From NCBI GenBank assembly GCA_937967775.1, contig CALCJH010000180.1, positions 1-9,165 of the forward strand: a stretch of 9,165 nucleotides of DNA, read 5' to 3'. The position numbers and the translations under genes are program-made. This document shows, piece after piece, positions 1 through 7,112 of the stretch. The stretch's first letter is position 1. Each line of letters begins with the position of its first letter. The DNA comes from an uncultured bacterium (GTDB lineage Bacteria > Armatimonadota > UBA5829 > DSUL01). The notes under the pieces are model-generated. The model worked only from the letters and a program-made list of their open reading frames with translations. It searched no databases and was not told where the DNA came from.

Positions 1-902
1 CGCCTCCCGGGTTCCGGCCGGCGCACCTGCGCGCGGCGGTGGAGGCAGGCAAGCACGTCTTCATGGAGAAACCGGTGGCGGTGGACGCCCCGGGCATCCG
101 ATCTGTGCTGGAGTCCTCCGAGATCGCGCGGAAAAAGAACCTGGGCATCGTCGCGGGAACGCAGCGCAGGCACCAGAACAGCTACCGCGCCACGATGGAG
201 CGCATCCACGCGGGGGACATCGGCGAGATCGTGGCAGCTCAGTGCTACTGGAACCAGGGCGGGCTCTGGATGCACGAGCGGCGGCCCGAGTGGACGGACA
301 TGGAGTGGCAGCTGCGCAACTGGCTCTATTTCACCTGGCTGTCAGGCGACCACATTGTGGAGCAGCACGTCCACAACATTGACGTCATCAACTGGGCCAT
401 GCAGGCCCACCCCGAGAAGGCCATGGGCATGGGCGGCCGTCAGGTGCGCACCGACCCGGCATACGGTCATATCTACGATCATTTCTGCATCGAGTTCGAG
501 TATCCCAACGGAGCGCGCGTCATGAGTATGTGCCGCCAGATTGACGGGTGCGCGAACAACGTCTCCGAACGCGTGGTCGGCACGCGAGGCACATCAAACT
601 GCAGCGGGATGATCCGGGGCGCCGTCGAGTGGAAATACGAGGGACCGAACAATAGTCCTTATGACGACGAGCACAAGGATCTGATCCTCAGCATCAAGGA
701 AGGGCAGCCGCTGAACGAGGGGGTTCAGATCGCGGAGAGCTGCCTGAGCGCCATCATGGGCCGGATGGCCGCCTACACTGGCCAGGTCATCACCTGGGAG
801 CAGGCGCTGAACTCCCAGGAAGATCTGATGCCGCCGAAGCTGGAGTTCGGTCCGCTTCCGGTGCCGCCCGTGGCGATGCCGGGGAAGACGCAGTTTGTCT
901 AG
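1..902 (+). CDS. Gfo/Idh/MocA family oxidoreductase, 5' truncated
   Basis: Predicted NAD(P)-dependent sugar or cyclitol dehydrogenase. The reading frame is open from base 3 and enters the window as PPGFRPAHLRAAVEAGKHVF, so the GTG at 39 is an internal valine and the true start lies upstream. About 299 residues are present. Family members of this type usually have 400-440, so most of the N-terminal Rossmann nucleotide-binding fold, and any signal peptide, is missing. Visible family marks are GKHVFMEKPVAVD, whose EKP lysine is the conserved active-site/cofactor residue, and DHIVEQHVHNID at about 349-384, the conserved histidine/aspartate motif of the C-terminal substrate domain. The tail ending in LPVPPVAMPGKTQFV is proline-rich and probably extended. 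The natural substrate cannot be read from the sequence. A 74-bp gap separates it from the DUF429 gene. The family call is firm; the substrate is unknown. Confidence 0.93.
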   Translation, partial: PPGFRPAHLRAAVEAGKHVFMEKPVAVDAPGIRSVLESSEIARKKNLGIVAGTQRRHQNSYRATMERIHAGDIGEIVAAQCYWNQGGLWMHERRPEWTDMEWQLRNWLYFTWLSGDHIVEQHVHNIDVINWAMQAHPEKAMGMGGRQVRTDPAYGHIYDHFCIEFEYPNGARVMSMCRQIDGCANNVSERVVGTRGTSNCSGMIRGAVEWKYEGPNNSPYDDEHKDLILSIKEGQPLNEGVQIAESCLSAIMGRMAAYTGQVITWEQALNSQEDLMPPKLEFGPLPVPPVAMPGKTQFV

Positions 903-913
903 AGTCTAGAGTC
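898..913 (+). repeat. Tandem 7-bp repeat over the stop codon
   Basis: TCTAGAG occurs twice in direct succession (898-904 and 905-911) and is followed by TC. The first copy contains the TAG stop codon of the oxidoreductase gene. Because TCTAGA is itself a palindrome, the unit also forms a 13-bp near-palindrome at 898-910. No function is evident. It may be a slippage product. Confidence 0.6.
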
Positions 914-951
914 CAGGGATCGCAGGCGGGAAGGCGGAGCGCCGCAAGCGT

Positions 952-965
952 TCCTGCATGCAGGA
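952..965 (+). promoter_or_regulatory. 14-bp perfect palindrome overlapping a Shine-Dalgarno
   Basis: TCCTGCATGCAGGA is a perfect palindrome. Its right arm supplies the first bases of the AGGAGGG ribosome binding site (962-968), which precedes the ATG at 977 by 8 bases. As RNA it could form a 5-bp stem with a CAUG loop that pairs part of the Shine-Dalgarno. As DNA it could bind a dimeric regulator. The palindrome and overlap are seen directly; any regulatory role is inferred. Confidence 0.4.
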
Positions 966-976
966 GGGAAGCCGCA

Positions 977-1774
977 ATGCTCATTTACGGCATAGACTTC
1001 AGCGGCGCCAGGGATGCCGGTGAAGGCATCTGGGTGGCAGCCGGAAAGACACGCCTGGGGCACCTGCGGATAGACTATCTCGCCCCCGCCCGCGATCTGC
1101 CCGGCTCCTCTCCGGCGCGTGAGGACAGCCTGCGATCGGTGACCTATCTCATCGCGGGCTCCCGAGCCTGCAAGGCCGGGCTGGACTTCCCCTTCAGCCT
1201 GCCTTCGGAGTTGGTCGGGGATGACTGGGCGCAGTGGGCCCTCTCCCTGGGAGAGCGCTTCCCCGACGCGGAATCCTTCCGGGACTGGTGCCGCCAGACT
1301 TCCGGGGGCCAGGAGAAGTTGCGCCGCACCGACATCGAGGCAGGTGCGCCGATGTGCGCCTGGAATCTCCGTGTCTACCGTCAGACCTATTACGGGATCC
1401 GCGACGTCCTTGCTCCGCTGGTCCGCGCCGGCCTGGCGCGCATCATTCCCATGCAGGAACCAGACCGGCGCAAGCCCCAGATCTACGAAGTCTGCCCTGC
1501 CTCCACCCTGAAGGCGGCGGGGCTGTATATTTCGTATAAAGAGACTGGCCCGGCGGACCGCGTAAGCCGGCGGGAGGCGCGGCGGATCATCCTGGAGTGG
1601 CTGGAAAAATACTGCCGGGTGCGCTTCGCGTCACCGGAGCTGCGGCGGCGGGCTCTGGACGACGGCGCGGGCAACGCCCTGGATGCCGTGCTGTGTGCTT
1701 ACGCCACGGGCCGGGCGTGGCCGAAACTGTCCGCCGATCCCTTGGAAAGAGTGGAAGGCCGGGTCTACTTTTGA
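977..1774 (+). CDS. DUF429 domain protein (predicted RNase H-like fold nuclease)
   Basis: A 265-residue protein of the DUF429 family. These proteins are predicted to have an RNase H-like fold and nuclease activity, but their role is unknown. The family marks are present in order: GIDFSG at residues 5-10 with Asp7, the GLDFPF strand with Asp70, a central TDIEAGAPMCAWNLRVYRQT helix region, YEVCPASTLKAAG with Glu171, and DDGAGNALDAVLCAYA near the C-terminus with Asp228/229 and Asp236. The spaced acidic residues match a two-metal active site by family analogy. The ATG start has a clear AGGAGGG eight bases upstream. No signal peptide or membrane segment is seen, so it is probably cytoplasmic. It follows the oxidoreductase gene by 74 bp and precedes the TIM-barrel gene by 55 bp, so shared transcription is possible but not shown. 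Confidence 0.88.
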   Translation: MLIYGIDFSGARDAGEGIWVAAGKTRLGHLRIDYLAPARDLPGSSPAREDSLRSVTYLIAGSRACKAGLDFPFSLPSELVGDDWAQWALSLGERFPDAESFRDWCRQTSGGQEKLRRTDIEAGAPMCAWNLRVYRQTYYGIRDVLAPLVRAGLARIIPMQEPDRRKPQIYEVCPASTLKAAGLYISYKETGPADRVSRREARRIILEWLEKYCRVRFASPELRRRALDDGAGNALDAVLCAYATGRAWPKLSADPLERVEGRVYF

Positions 1775-1829
1775 GGTAAACGCTTTTTCGGAGCACCGAC
1801 CTATCGAGGATAAGCGAAGGAGGTCTTTC

Positions 1830-2723
1830 GTGAGCATAAGCAGACGTGAGTTTCTGGCAGGAGGAGCTGTGGCCGGAGCCGGACTGATGGCAGGACTGCC
1901 CGCAACCGCAGCCGAGGAAGCGAAAAAGGAGCCGAAAGCCGTGCTGAAGATATCCAGCCAGGAGGGAGTCATCCCCGGAAGGGACCTTCCTGAGAAGCTG
2001 GCCAAAATGGACGCCTGGGGAATCGAAGGGCTGGAGGTAGGTGGTGGCGGCCTCCCGGGCCGAGTGACCGAGATCCAGAATGCCCTGAAAAACTCGAACG
2101 TCCGGGTGAGCGCTATCTGCGCCGGATTCCGGGGAGTGCCCATCTCGCACGACGAGGCGGTACGGAAGGAGTTCGTCGCAAGCGCCAAGGAGATCCTGGC
2201 GGCAGCAGGCGAGCTTGGCTCAACGGGCCTGATCGTGGTGCCGGCGTTCAACGGGCAGACCGAGCTGGGACACGTTGAGGGCAGAAAGGTGCTTGTGGAC
2301 CTCCTGCCGGAGCTGGGCGAGTTCGCCGTACAGCACAAGACCCGCATTCTGCTGGAGCCCCTGAACAGAGGGGAAGCCTGGTTCCTGCGGCTTCTGGCGG
2401 ACGCCGCGGCGATCTGCCGCGATGTGGGTCATGCCGGCGTTATGATGATGGGCGATTTCTACCATATGGCGAAGGAGGAGACCAGCGACCTGGGCGCATT
2501 TATCTCGGCCGGGAAGTATCTCCACCACGTGCACCTTGCCTCCCGCACCCGGAAGCTCCCCGGACAGGACGAACGCTCGTTCGTGGAGGGGTTCAAGGGG
2601 CTGAAAATGATCGGCTACCAGGACTACTGCAGCTTCGAATGCGGTGTGGAGGGGGACCGGGACGTGGAGATTCCGAAGTCCGTCAAGTTCCTCCGAGAGC
2701 AGTGGGAAATGGCGCAGGTGTGA
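1830..2723 (+). CDS. Tat-exported sugar phosphate isomerase/epimerase-like TIM barrel
   Basis: A xylose isomerase-like TIM-barrel protein of 297 residues. The frame is open further upstream, but the GTG at 1830 has AAGGAGG six bases before it and places a twin-arginine signal exactly at the N-terminus: SRREFLAGGA (Arg5, Arg6), then a hydrophobic Gly/Ala stretch to about residue 23 and an ATA-AE type cleavage site near residue 27. It should be exported folded, with its metal, through the Tat system. Family metal-site residues are visible: Glu176 in LLEPLNR, Asp209 in MMGDFYH, His233/His235 in HHVHL and Glu270 in SFECG. Close relatives isomerise, epimerise or otherwise act on free or oxidised sugars; the substrate here is unknown. 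Its stop overlaps the start of the next gene by four bases, so it heads a tight operon. The Gfo/Idh/MocA gene two genes upstream supports a sugar role. Confidence 0.9.
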   Translation: MSISRREFLAGGAVAGAGLMAGLPATAAEEAKKEPKAVLKISSQEGVIPGRDLPEKLAKMDAWGIEGLEVGGGGLPGRVTEIQNALKNSNVRVSAICAGFRGVPISHDEAVRKEFVASAKEILAAAGELGSTGLIVVPAFNGQTELGHVEGRKVLVDLLPELGEFAVQHKTRILLEPLNRGEAWFLRLLADAAAICRDVGHAGVMMMGDFYHMAKEETSDLGAFISAGKYLHHVHLASRTRKLPGQDERSFVEGFKGLKMIGYQDYCSFECGVEGDRDVEIPKSVKFLREQWEMAQV

Positions 2724-3211
2724 GCGGCCACCCCGACTATCCGGCCGCAATGCTGTGGGAGTTCGTCCGCCGCTCTTACCTTGCGGCGGACGGACTCTGG
2801 TTTTTGAGGTGCGAGGAGGAGCTTGGCTACGGGGAAGCCCTCCGGCTGGACGAGCTTGTCTGGCGGACGATGCCGCGTCTGCAGGCGCGCCGGGCGCGGG
2901 AGCTGCTGGGGCTGGACGGAAATGGGCTGGAACCGCTTTTGCAGGCTCTCGGACTGAAGCTCACGGCGGAGGGACATCGCTTCGGGGCTTCGCTGACGGA
3001 CGGCGAGTTGTGCATCGAGGTGACGGAGTGTCCGTGGCTGGAAGCGATCCGCCGGAGCGGGCGGGACGCAATAGCCGGGGACATCTGTGGACGCATCTGC
3101 GAACCTGAGATGGCACTGTGGGCGGAGCAGTTCGGCTGCGCCGGATGCGTGTTCACCTCACGCCTCAGTGAGGGCGCACCCTGTTGCCGGTTGGCGTTCC
3201 GGAAAGGCTAG
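2720..3211 (+). CDS. Cysteine-rich DUF6125-like protein
   Basis: A 163-residue protein that I match from memory to DUF6125-type proteins, a family sometimes annotated near L-2-amino-thiazoline-4-carboxylate hydrolase. The N-terminal half is helical (FVRRSYLAADGLWFLRCEEE, then ALRLDELVWRTMPRLQARRA). The C-terminal half is rich in cysteine: Cys98, Cys104 (CPW), Cys123 and Cys127 (CGRIC), Cys140 and Cys143 (CAGC) and Cys155-156. That spacing suggests a metal, haem or iron-sulfur site, or disulfides, but none is shown. I chose the GTG at 2720, which overlaps the preceding TGA as GTGA and so implies translational coupling. An ATG at 2750 would shorten it by ten residues and still keep the conserved core. 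No signal peptide or membrane helix is seen, so it is probably cytoplasmic even though the first operon product is exported. The function is unknown. Confidence 0.72.
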   Translation: MSGHPDYPAAMLWEFVRRSYLAADGLWFLRCEEELGYGEALRLDELVWRTMPRLQARRARELLGLDGNGLEPLLQALGLKLTAEGHRFGASLTDGELCIEVTECPWLEAIRRSGRDAIAGDICGRICEPEMALWAEQFGCAGCVFTSRLSEGAPCCRLAFRKG

Positions 3212-3217
3212 GTTCCG

Positions 3218-3922
3218 GTGCTTCAGTCCCCACGTTCTTTTCACAGAGGCTCCCGGCGGGCGTTCACACTCATCGAGCTGCTGGTGGTGATCGCCATCAT
3301 CGCCATACTGGCGGCGGTGCTGTTCCCTGTGTTCGCCCGCGCGCGGGAAAAGGCGCGTGAGACGGCCTGTCTGAACAACCTGAAACAGCTGGGGACGGCG
3401 TTCCTGATGTATGCCGACGACCACAAGGGCCGTTTGGCGCCCTCCACGGCCTACTTCAACAACTTCCGGGGAAGCTGGGAACCGGGAGTCATCATCACGT
3501 ACACGAAGGACCGCAAGATAGACCAGTGTCCGTCTCTGACCCGGCAGGAGCGTGAGGCCCCGCCCCCGTGGAGCTACAGCATCAACGGCTACATGATCTA
3601 TATGGGCGCAGGGGGCTACTTCGATAGGACCACGCCTTCGCCGCTACGCGATCAGGGGATGCCGATGTCCGCCTACGCCGACCCCTCGCGCACAGTCTAC
3701 CTGGTGGACGAAAGAAAGGTGCGGCAGGGAGACCAGGATCCGATTCTCAACGACCCGAATTTCGTTGACCGGGACAAGACCACGGACCGTCACAGCGGAA
3801 AGGCAACCGGATTCTTTCTGGACGGGCACGTGGGAATGCTCCCAGGCGGCGCGCAGTGGGACAGTGCCCGCTGGCCGTGGCCGGACAACACGCTGATCTT
3901 CATCGGACCACCCGTGAGGTAA
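3218..3922 (+). CDS. Prepilin-like protein with H-X9-DG motif (DUF1559-type)
   Basis: A 234-residue type IV pilin/type II secretion pseudopilin-like protein. After a basic leader (residues 1-15) comes [27 protein letters not shown], the N-methylation and transmembrane helix, with the conserved Glu5 of the mature protein at residue 20. Cleavage should fall between Ala15 and Phe16; the usual residue before the cut is glycine. The next segment, [20 protein letters not shown], is the standard continuation in Armatimonadota and Planctomycetota. A globular domain follows and ends with the H-X9-DG motif: His192 and Asp202-Gly203 in [16 protein letters not shown]. The GTG start has AAAGG about ten bases before it and lies six bases after the previous stop. 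No pilus assembly genes are nearby, as is common for these scattered families. It probably forms or decorates a pseudopilus or surface fibre. Its role in this operon is unknown. Confidence 0.92.
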   Translation: MLQSPRSFHRGSRRAFTLIELLVVIAIIAILAAVLFPVFARAREKARETACLNNLKQLGTAFLMYADDHKGRLAPSTAYFNNFRGSWEPGVIITYTKDRKIDQCPSLTRQEREAPPPWSYSINGYMIYMGAGGYFDRTTPSPLRDQGMPMSAYADPSRTVYLVDERKVRQGDQDPILNDPNFVDRDKTTDRHSGKATGFFLDGHVGMLPGGAQWDSARWPWPDNTLIFIGPPVR

Positions 3923-3924
3923 AA

Positions 3925-4746
3925 GTGGAGGCACAATTGCCCGCGCATCTGGTTGATTGCCACACCCACGCCTTCCCCGAAAAAGTGGCGGAGAAGGCGC
4001 AGGGATCGCTCGCCCGTGATTACGGGCGGGAACCTTACTATGACGCCACGGTGGGAGGGCTGGTTCAGATCATGGACCGGGCGGGTGTGGATGTGTCGGT
4101 GATCCTGCCCGTAGCCATGAGGGCTGATCAGGTGCGGTCCATCAACGACTGGGCGGCACGCACGGCCTCGGAGCGCGTGATTGTCTTCGGCAGCCTGCAT
4201 CCAGATTACGAGGCGATTGAGGAAGAGGTCGAACGGATGCTCTCGATGGGCATCCAGGGGATCAAGCTGCAACCCGGATGGCAGGGGTTCGCTCCCGATG
4301 AAGAGCGCATGGACCGGATCTACCGGGCCTGCGAGGGACGTTTGATCATCTGTTTCCACTGCGGAGGAGAGCTGCGGCAGGACATCCCGCTGCTTTCAAC
4401 GCCGGAGACACTGGCCAGAGTGCGGGAAAGGTTCCCGGGACTCACAATGATCGCCGCCCATATGGGCGGATTCCTGATGTGGGACCGCGCCGAGGAGCTG
4501 CTCATCGGGGGCGATCTCTATCTGGACATCTCCTTTTGCGGGCCGGAGTATATGCCCGGAGAGGAGCTGGCACGCCTGATCCGGAAGCACGGCACGGACC
4601 GCGTTCTGTTCGGCAGCGACGGGCCGGCCGGCAGCGTACTAGCGCAGAAGGAGCACCTCCTCTCGCTTCCACTCGAGCCGGAGGAGCTGGAGCTGGTGGC
4701 CTGGAAAAATGCCGCGCGGCTGCTGGGCCTGGACAGCCTGAGCTGA
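3925..4746 (+). CDS. Amidohydrolase family protein (amidohydrolase 2 type)
   Basis: A metal-dependent hydrolase or decarboxylase of the amidohydrolase_2 family, 273 residues from the chosen GTG. The TIM-barrel metal site is visible in order: His13 and His15 in DCHTH, His145 in ICFHCGG, His179 in AAHMGG and Asp232 in LFGSDGP. GIKLQPGWQGF at the centre is also characteristic of the family. Relatives hydrolyse cyclic amides or lactones, or decarboxylate ring acids; the substrate here is not evident. Two starts compete: GTG at 3925, with GAGG five bases before it and two bases after the previous stop, and TTG at 3937, with a stronger GGAGG also five bases before it. I list the first because GTG is the commoner start; the catalytic core is unaffected. 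There is no signal peptide, so it is cytoplasmic. It is the last gene of the operon. Confidence 0.9.
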   Translation: MEAQLPAHLVDCHTHAFPEKVAEKAQGSLARDYGREPYYDATVGGLVQIMDRAGVDVSVILPVAMRADQVRSINDWAARTASERVIVFGSLHPDYEAIEEEVERMLSMGIQGIKLQPGWQGFAPDEERMDRIYRACEGRLIICFHCGGELRQDIPLLSTPETLARVRERFPGLTMIAAHMGGFLMWDRAEELLIGGDLYLDISFCGPEYMPGEELARLIRKHGTDRVLFGSDGPAGSVLAQKEHLLSLPLEPEELELVAWKNAARLLGLDSLS

Positions 4747-4750
4747 GGCT

Positions 4751-4767
4751 GGGCTTTCCGGGAGCCC
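4751..4767. terminator. Weak hairpin between convergent genes
   Basis: GGGCTTTCCGGGAGCCC forms a 5-bp stem (GGGCT/AGCCC) with a 7-base loop in the 27-bp gap between the convergent amidohydrolase and DAHP synthase genes. There is no clear T-tract on either side. It could act as a shared bidirectional terminator, but the structure is short. Confidence 0.25.
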
Positions 4768-4773
4768 GTCTGA

Positions 4774-5802
<1,029 letters not shown>

Positions 5803-5810
5803 CTGCTGAC

Positions 5811-5836
5811 GACTCTCCCTCCGCTCGGAATGACCC
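5811..5836 (-). repeat. Possible copy of a dispersed intergenic repeat
   Basis: Read on the minus strand, GTCATTCCGAGCGGAG (plus-strand bases 5819-5834) followed by GGAGAGTC fills most of the 46-bp gap between the radical SAM gene and aroF. From memory it resembles the GTCATTCCGAGCGNAGCGAGGAATC element that recurs between genes in many bacterial genomes. It also carries the purine-rich GGAGGGAG that is the only candidate ribosome binding site for aroF. Only one copy is visible here, so the repeat status rests on recall and needs the rest of the genome. Confidence 0.4.
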
Positions 5837-5848
5837 GCTCAGGGTCCG

Positions 5849-6988
5849 TCAAGAGTTTGTTCCACACTGTGGGCGTGGTCTCCCTGCGCCCGCAGAGCGT
5901 GGCTCGTAGACGCAGTAAGGCTCCTCACCCAGATAGTCTCCCGTCTCCCCGAATGCCCTCGCGCGGCATCCTCCGCAGACTCCCCGGAACTCACAGACGC
6001 CACACTTGCCCTTCAGGCAATCGTAATCGCGCAACTGCCGGAACACAGGGGCCTGCCGCCAGATGTCCGCAAAGCGCTGGATACGGACATTCCCCGCGCT
6101 GACGGGAAGATACCCGCAGGGATACACATCCCCACGGTGTGAGACGAAGCACACGGCCGTGCCGGCCAGGCAGCCGCGGGTCACGGCGTCCATCCCGTGC
6201 GTCTCTCTCGTGACCCGGACACCCTCCTGCGCCGCCCTCTGACGCAGGATGCGGTAGTAATGGGGCGCGCAGGTCGCCTTGAGACTGATGGAGACCCGCC
6301 GGGAAGCGTCATAGAACCAGTTCAGGATGTCTTCGTACTCCTGCGGGGAGATTTGCTCTTCTTCGGAGATCTCCAGACCGCACCCCACCGGCACCAGAAG
6401 GAACAGATGAAACGCCACCGCCCCCAGCCGCACAGCCAGATCCAGAATCTGAGGCAGGTGATCCTTGTTGTGATTGGCCACCGAAGTGTTCACCTGGAAC
6501 GGCACTCCGGCGCTACGGAACGCCGCGATACCCCGAAGTGCAGCCTCGAAAGAGCCGGGCATCTGACGGAAAGTGTCGTGTGTCTGCGGGTCCGGGCCGT
6601 CCAGGGAGACGCTGGCGCGCTCCACACCGGCCTGTTTTGCGCGGAGCGCCACCTCCTCCGTGACCATCGTTCCGTTGGTGGCGAGGGCCACCTTCAGCCC
6701 CCGGTCCGCGGCATAGCGTGAGATGTGGAAGATGTCGTCCCGCACCAGCGGCTCGCCTCCCGAGAGCACCAGAATGGGCGCACTCACCTCCCGGATGGCC
6801 TCGATCATGGCCAACGCCTCCTCCGTGGAAAGATCATCAGGAGACGCGAAATCCGTGGCCGAGGCGCGGCAATGGATACACTTGAGGTTGCAGGCCGCCG
6901 TTGTTTCCCAGAAGATCAGGCGCGGCAGGAAACGCTCTTCCGATGGCGATGCGGAATGCGAAGCATTAGAACGGGGATGGCCGGTCAT
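5849..6988 (-). CDS. Radical SAM/SPASM protein, AhbD/NirJ-like
   Basis: A 379-residue radical S-adenosylmethionine enzyme. LIFWETTAACNLKCIHCRASA holds the CX3CX2C motif (Cys33, Cys37, Cys40) for the radical-generating 4Fe-4S cluster, and SGGEPL (77-80) is the SAM-binding motif. The C-terminal SPASM region has Cys273, Cys280, Cys291 (PCGYLP), Cys324, Cys329, Cys332, Cys338, Cys341 and Cys359, enough for one or two auxiliary clusters. The sentence-like run GNVR-FADIW-APVF-LRD-KGKCGVCEFRGVCGGCRARA is closest to haem-maturation enzymes such as AhbD (Fe-coproporphyrin decarboxylation to haem b) and NirJ (haem d1), but peptide-modifying relatives share the layout. No other tetrapyrrole gene and no small peptide gene is seen beside it. 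The ATG start has AGAGGAG five bases upstream. It leads a likely two-gene unit with aroF. The family is firm; the substrate is open. Confidence 0.9.
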   Translation of the reverse strand: MTGHPRSNASHSASPSEERFLPRLIFWETTAACNLKCIHCRASATDFASPDDLSTEEALAMIEAIREVSAPILVLSGGEPLVRDDIFHISRYAADRGLKVALATNGTMVTEEVALRAKQAGVERASVSLDGPDPQTHDTFRQMPGSFEAALRGIAAFRSAGVPFQVNTSVANHNKDHLPQILDLAVRLGAVAFHLFLLVPVGCGLEISEEEQISPQEYEDILNWFYDASRRVSISLKATCAPHYYRILRQRAAQEGVRVTRETHGMDAVTRGCLAGTAVCFVSHRGDVYPCGYLPVSAGNVRIQRFADIWRQAPVFRQLRDYDCLKGKCGVCEFRGVCGGCRARAFGETGDYLGEEPYCVYEPRSAGAGRPRPQCGTNS

Positions 6989-7003
6989 TGGGTCTCCTCT
7001 TTC

Positions 7004-7020
7004 CTGAGACTCAGTATAAC
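7004..7020 (-). promoter_or_regulatory. Candidate promoter -10 with adjoining inverted repeat
   Basis: On the minus strand TATACT (7018 to 7013) matches the sigma-70 type -10 box and lies 25 bases before the radical SAM start codon. I see no convincing -35 box. The inverted repeat CTGAG-A-CTCAG (7004-7014) overlaps its downstream edge, where an operator could block transcription. On the plus strand the same AT-rich island reads TATAAC (7015-7020) and could equally serve the divergent beta-propeller gene. This 124-bp region holds the only good promoter candidate I see in it. Confidence 0.35.
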
Positions 7021-7112
7021 CGCCTGCGCCTGCGTCTCGCGACAGGCAGGGAGAGTATCGCGCGGCGGGGAACCAGAGCGCAGGGAAAGCCGGATGGGAG
7101 GAACGGCAAGAG

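Noticed and set aside
1683..1829. A longer N-terminus for the TIM-barrel protein starting at 1683
   Set aside because: It would overlap the DUF429 gene by 92 bases and bury the Tat signal; the GTG at 1830 has a strong AAGGAGG at the right distance.
1587..2347. Two long minus-strand open frames opposite the DUF429 and TIM-barrel genes
   Set aside because: The plus-strand genes show conserved motifs and ribosome binding sites throughout; the minus-strand products are low-complexity and match nothing.
2639..2719. A longer N-terminus for the DUF6125-like protein starting at 2639
   Set aside because: The added residues are Gly/Arg-rich, lie inside the previous gene and match nothing; the GTG at 2720 gives a typical stop-start overlap.
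3790..4359. A 189-codon minus-strand open frame opposite the pseudopilin and amidohydrolase genes
   Set aside because: It crosses the junction of two well-supported genes on the other strand and has no family features.
7021..7047. CGCCTG direct repeat and possible GCCTG/CAGGC stem in the divergent intergenic region
   Set aside because: The repeat is two short units and the stem is 5 bp with a 10-base loop, no more than expected by chance in GC-rich DNA.
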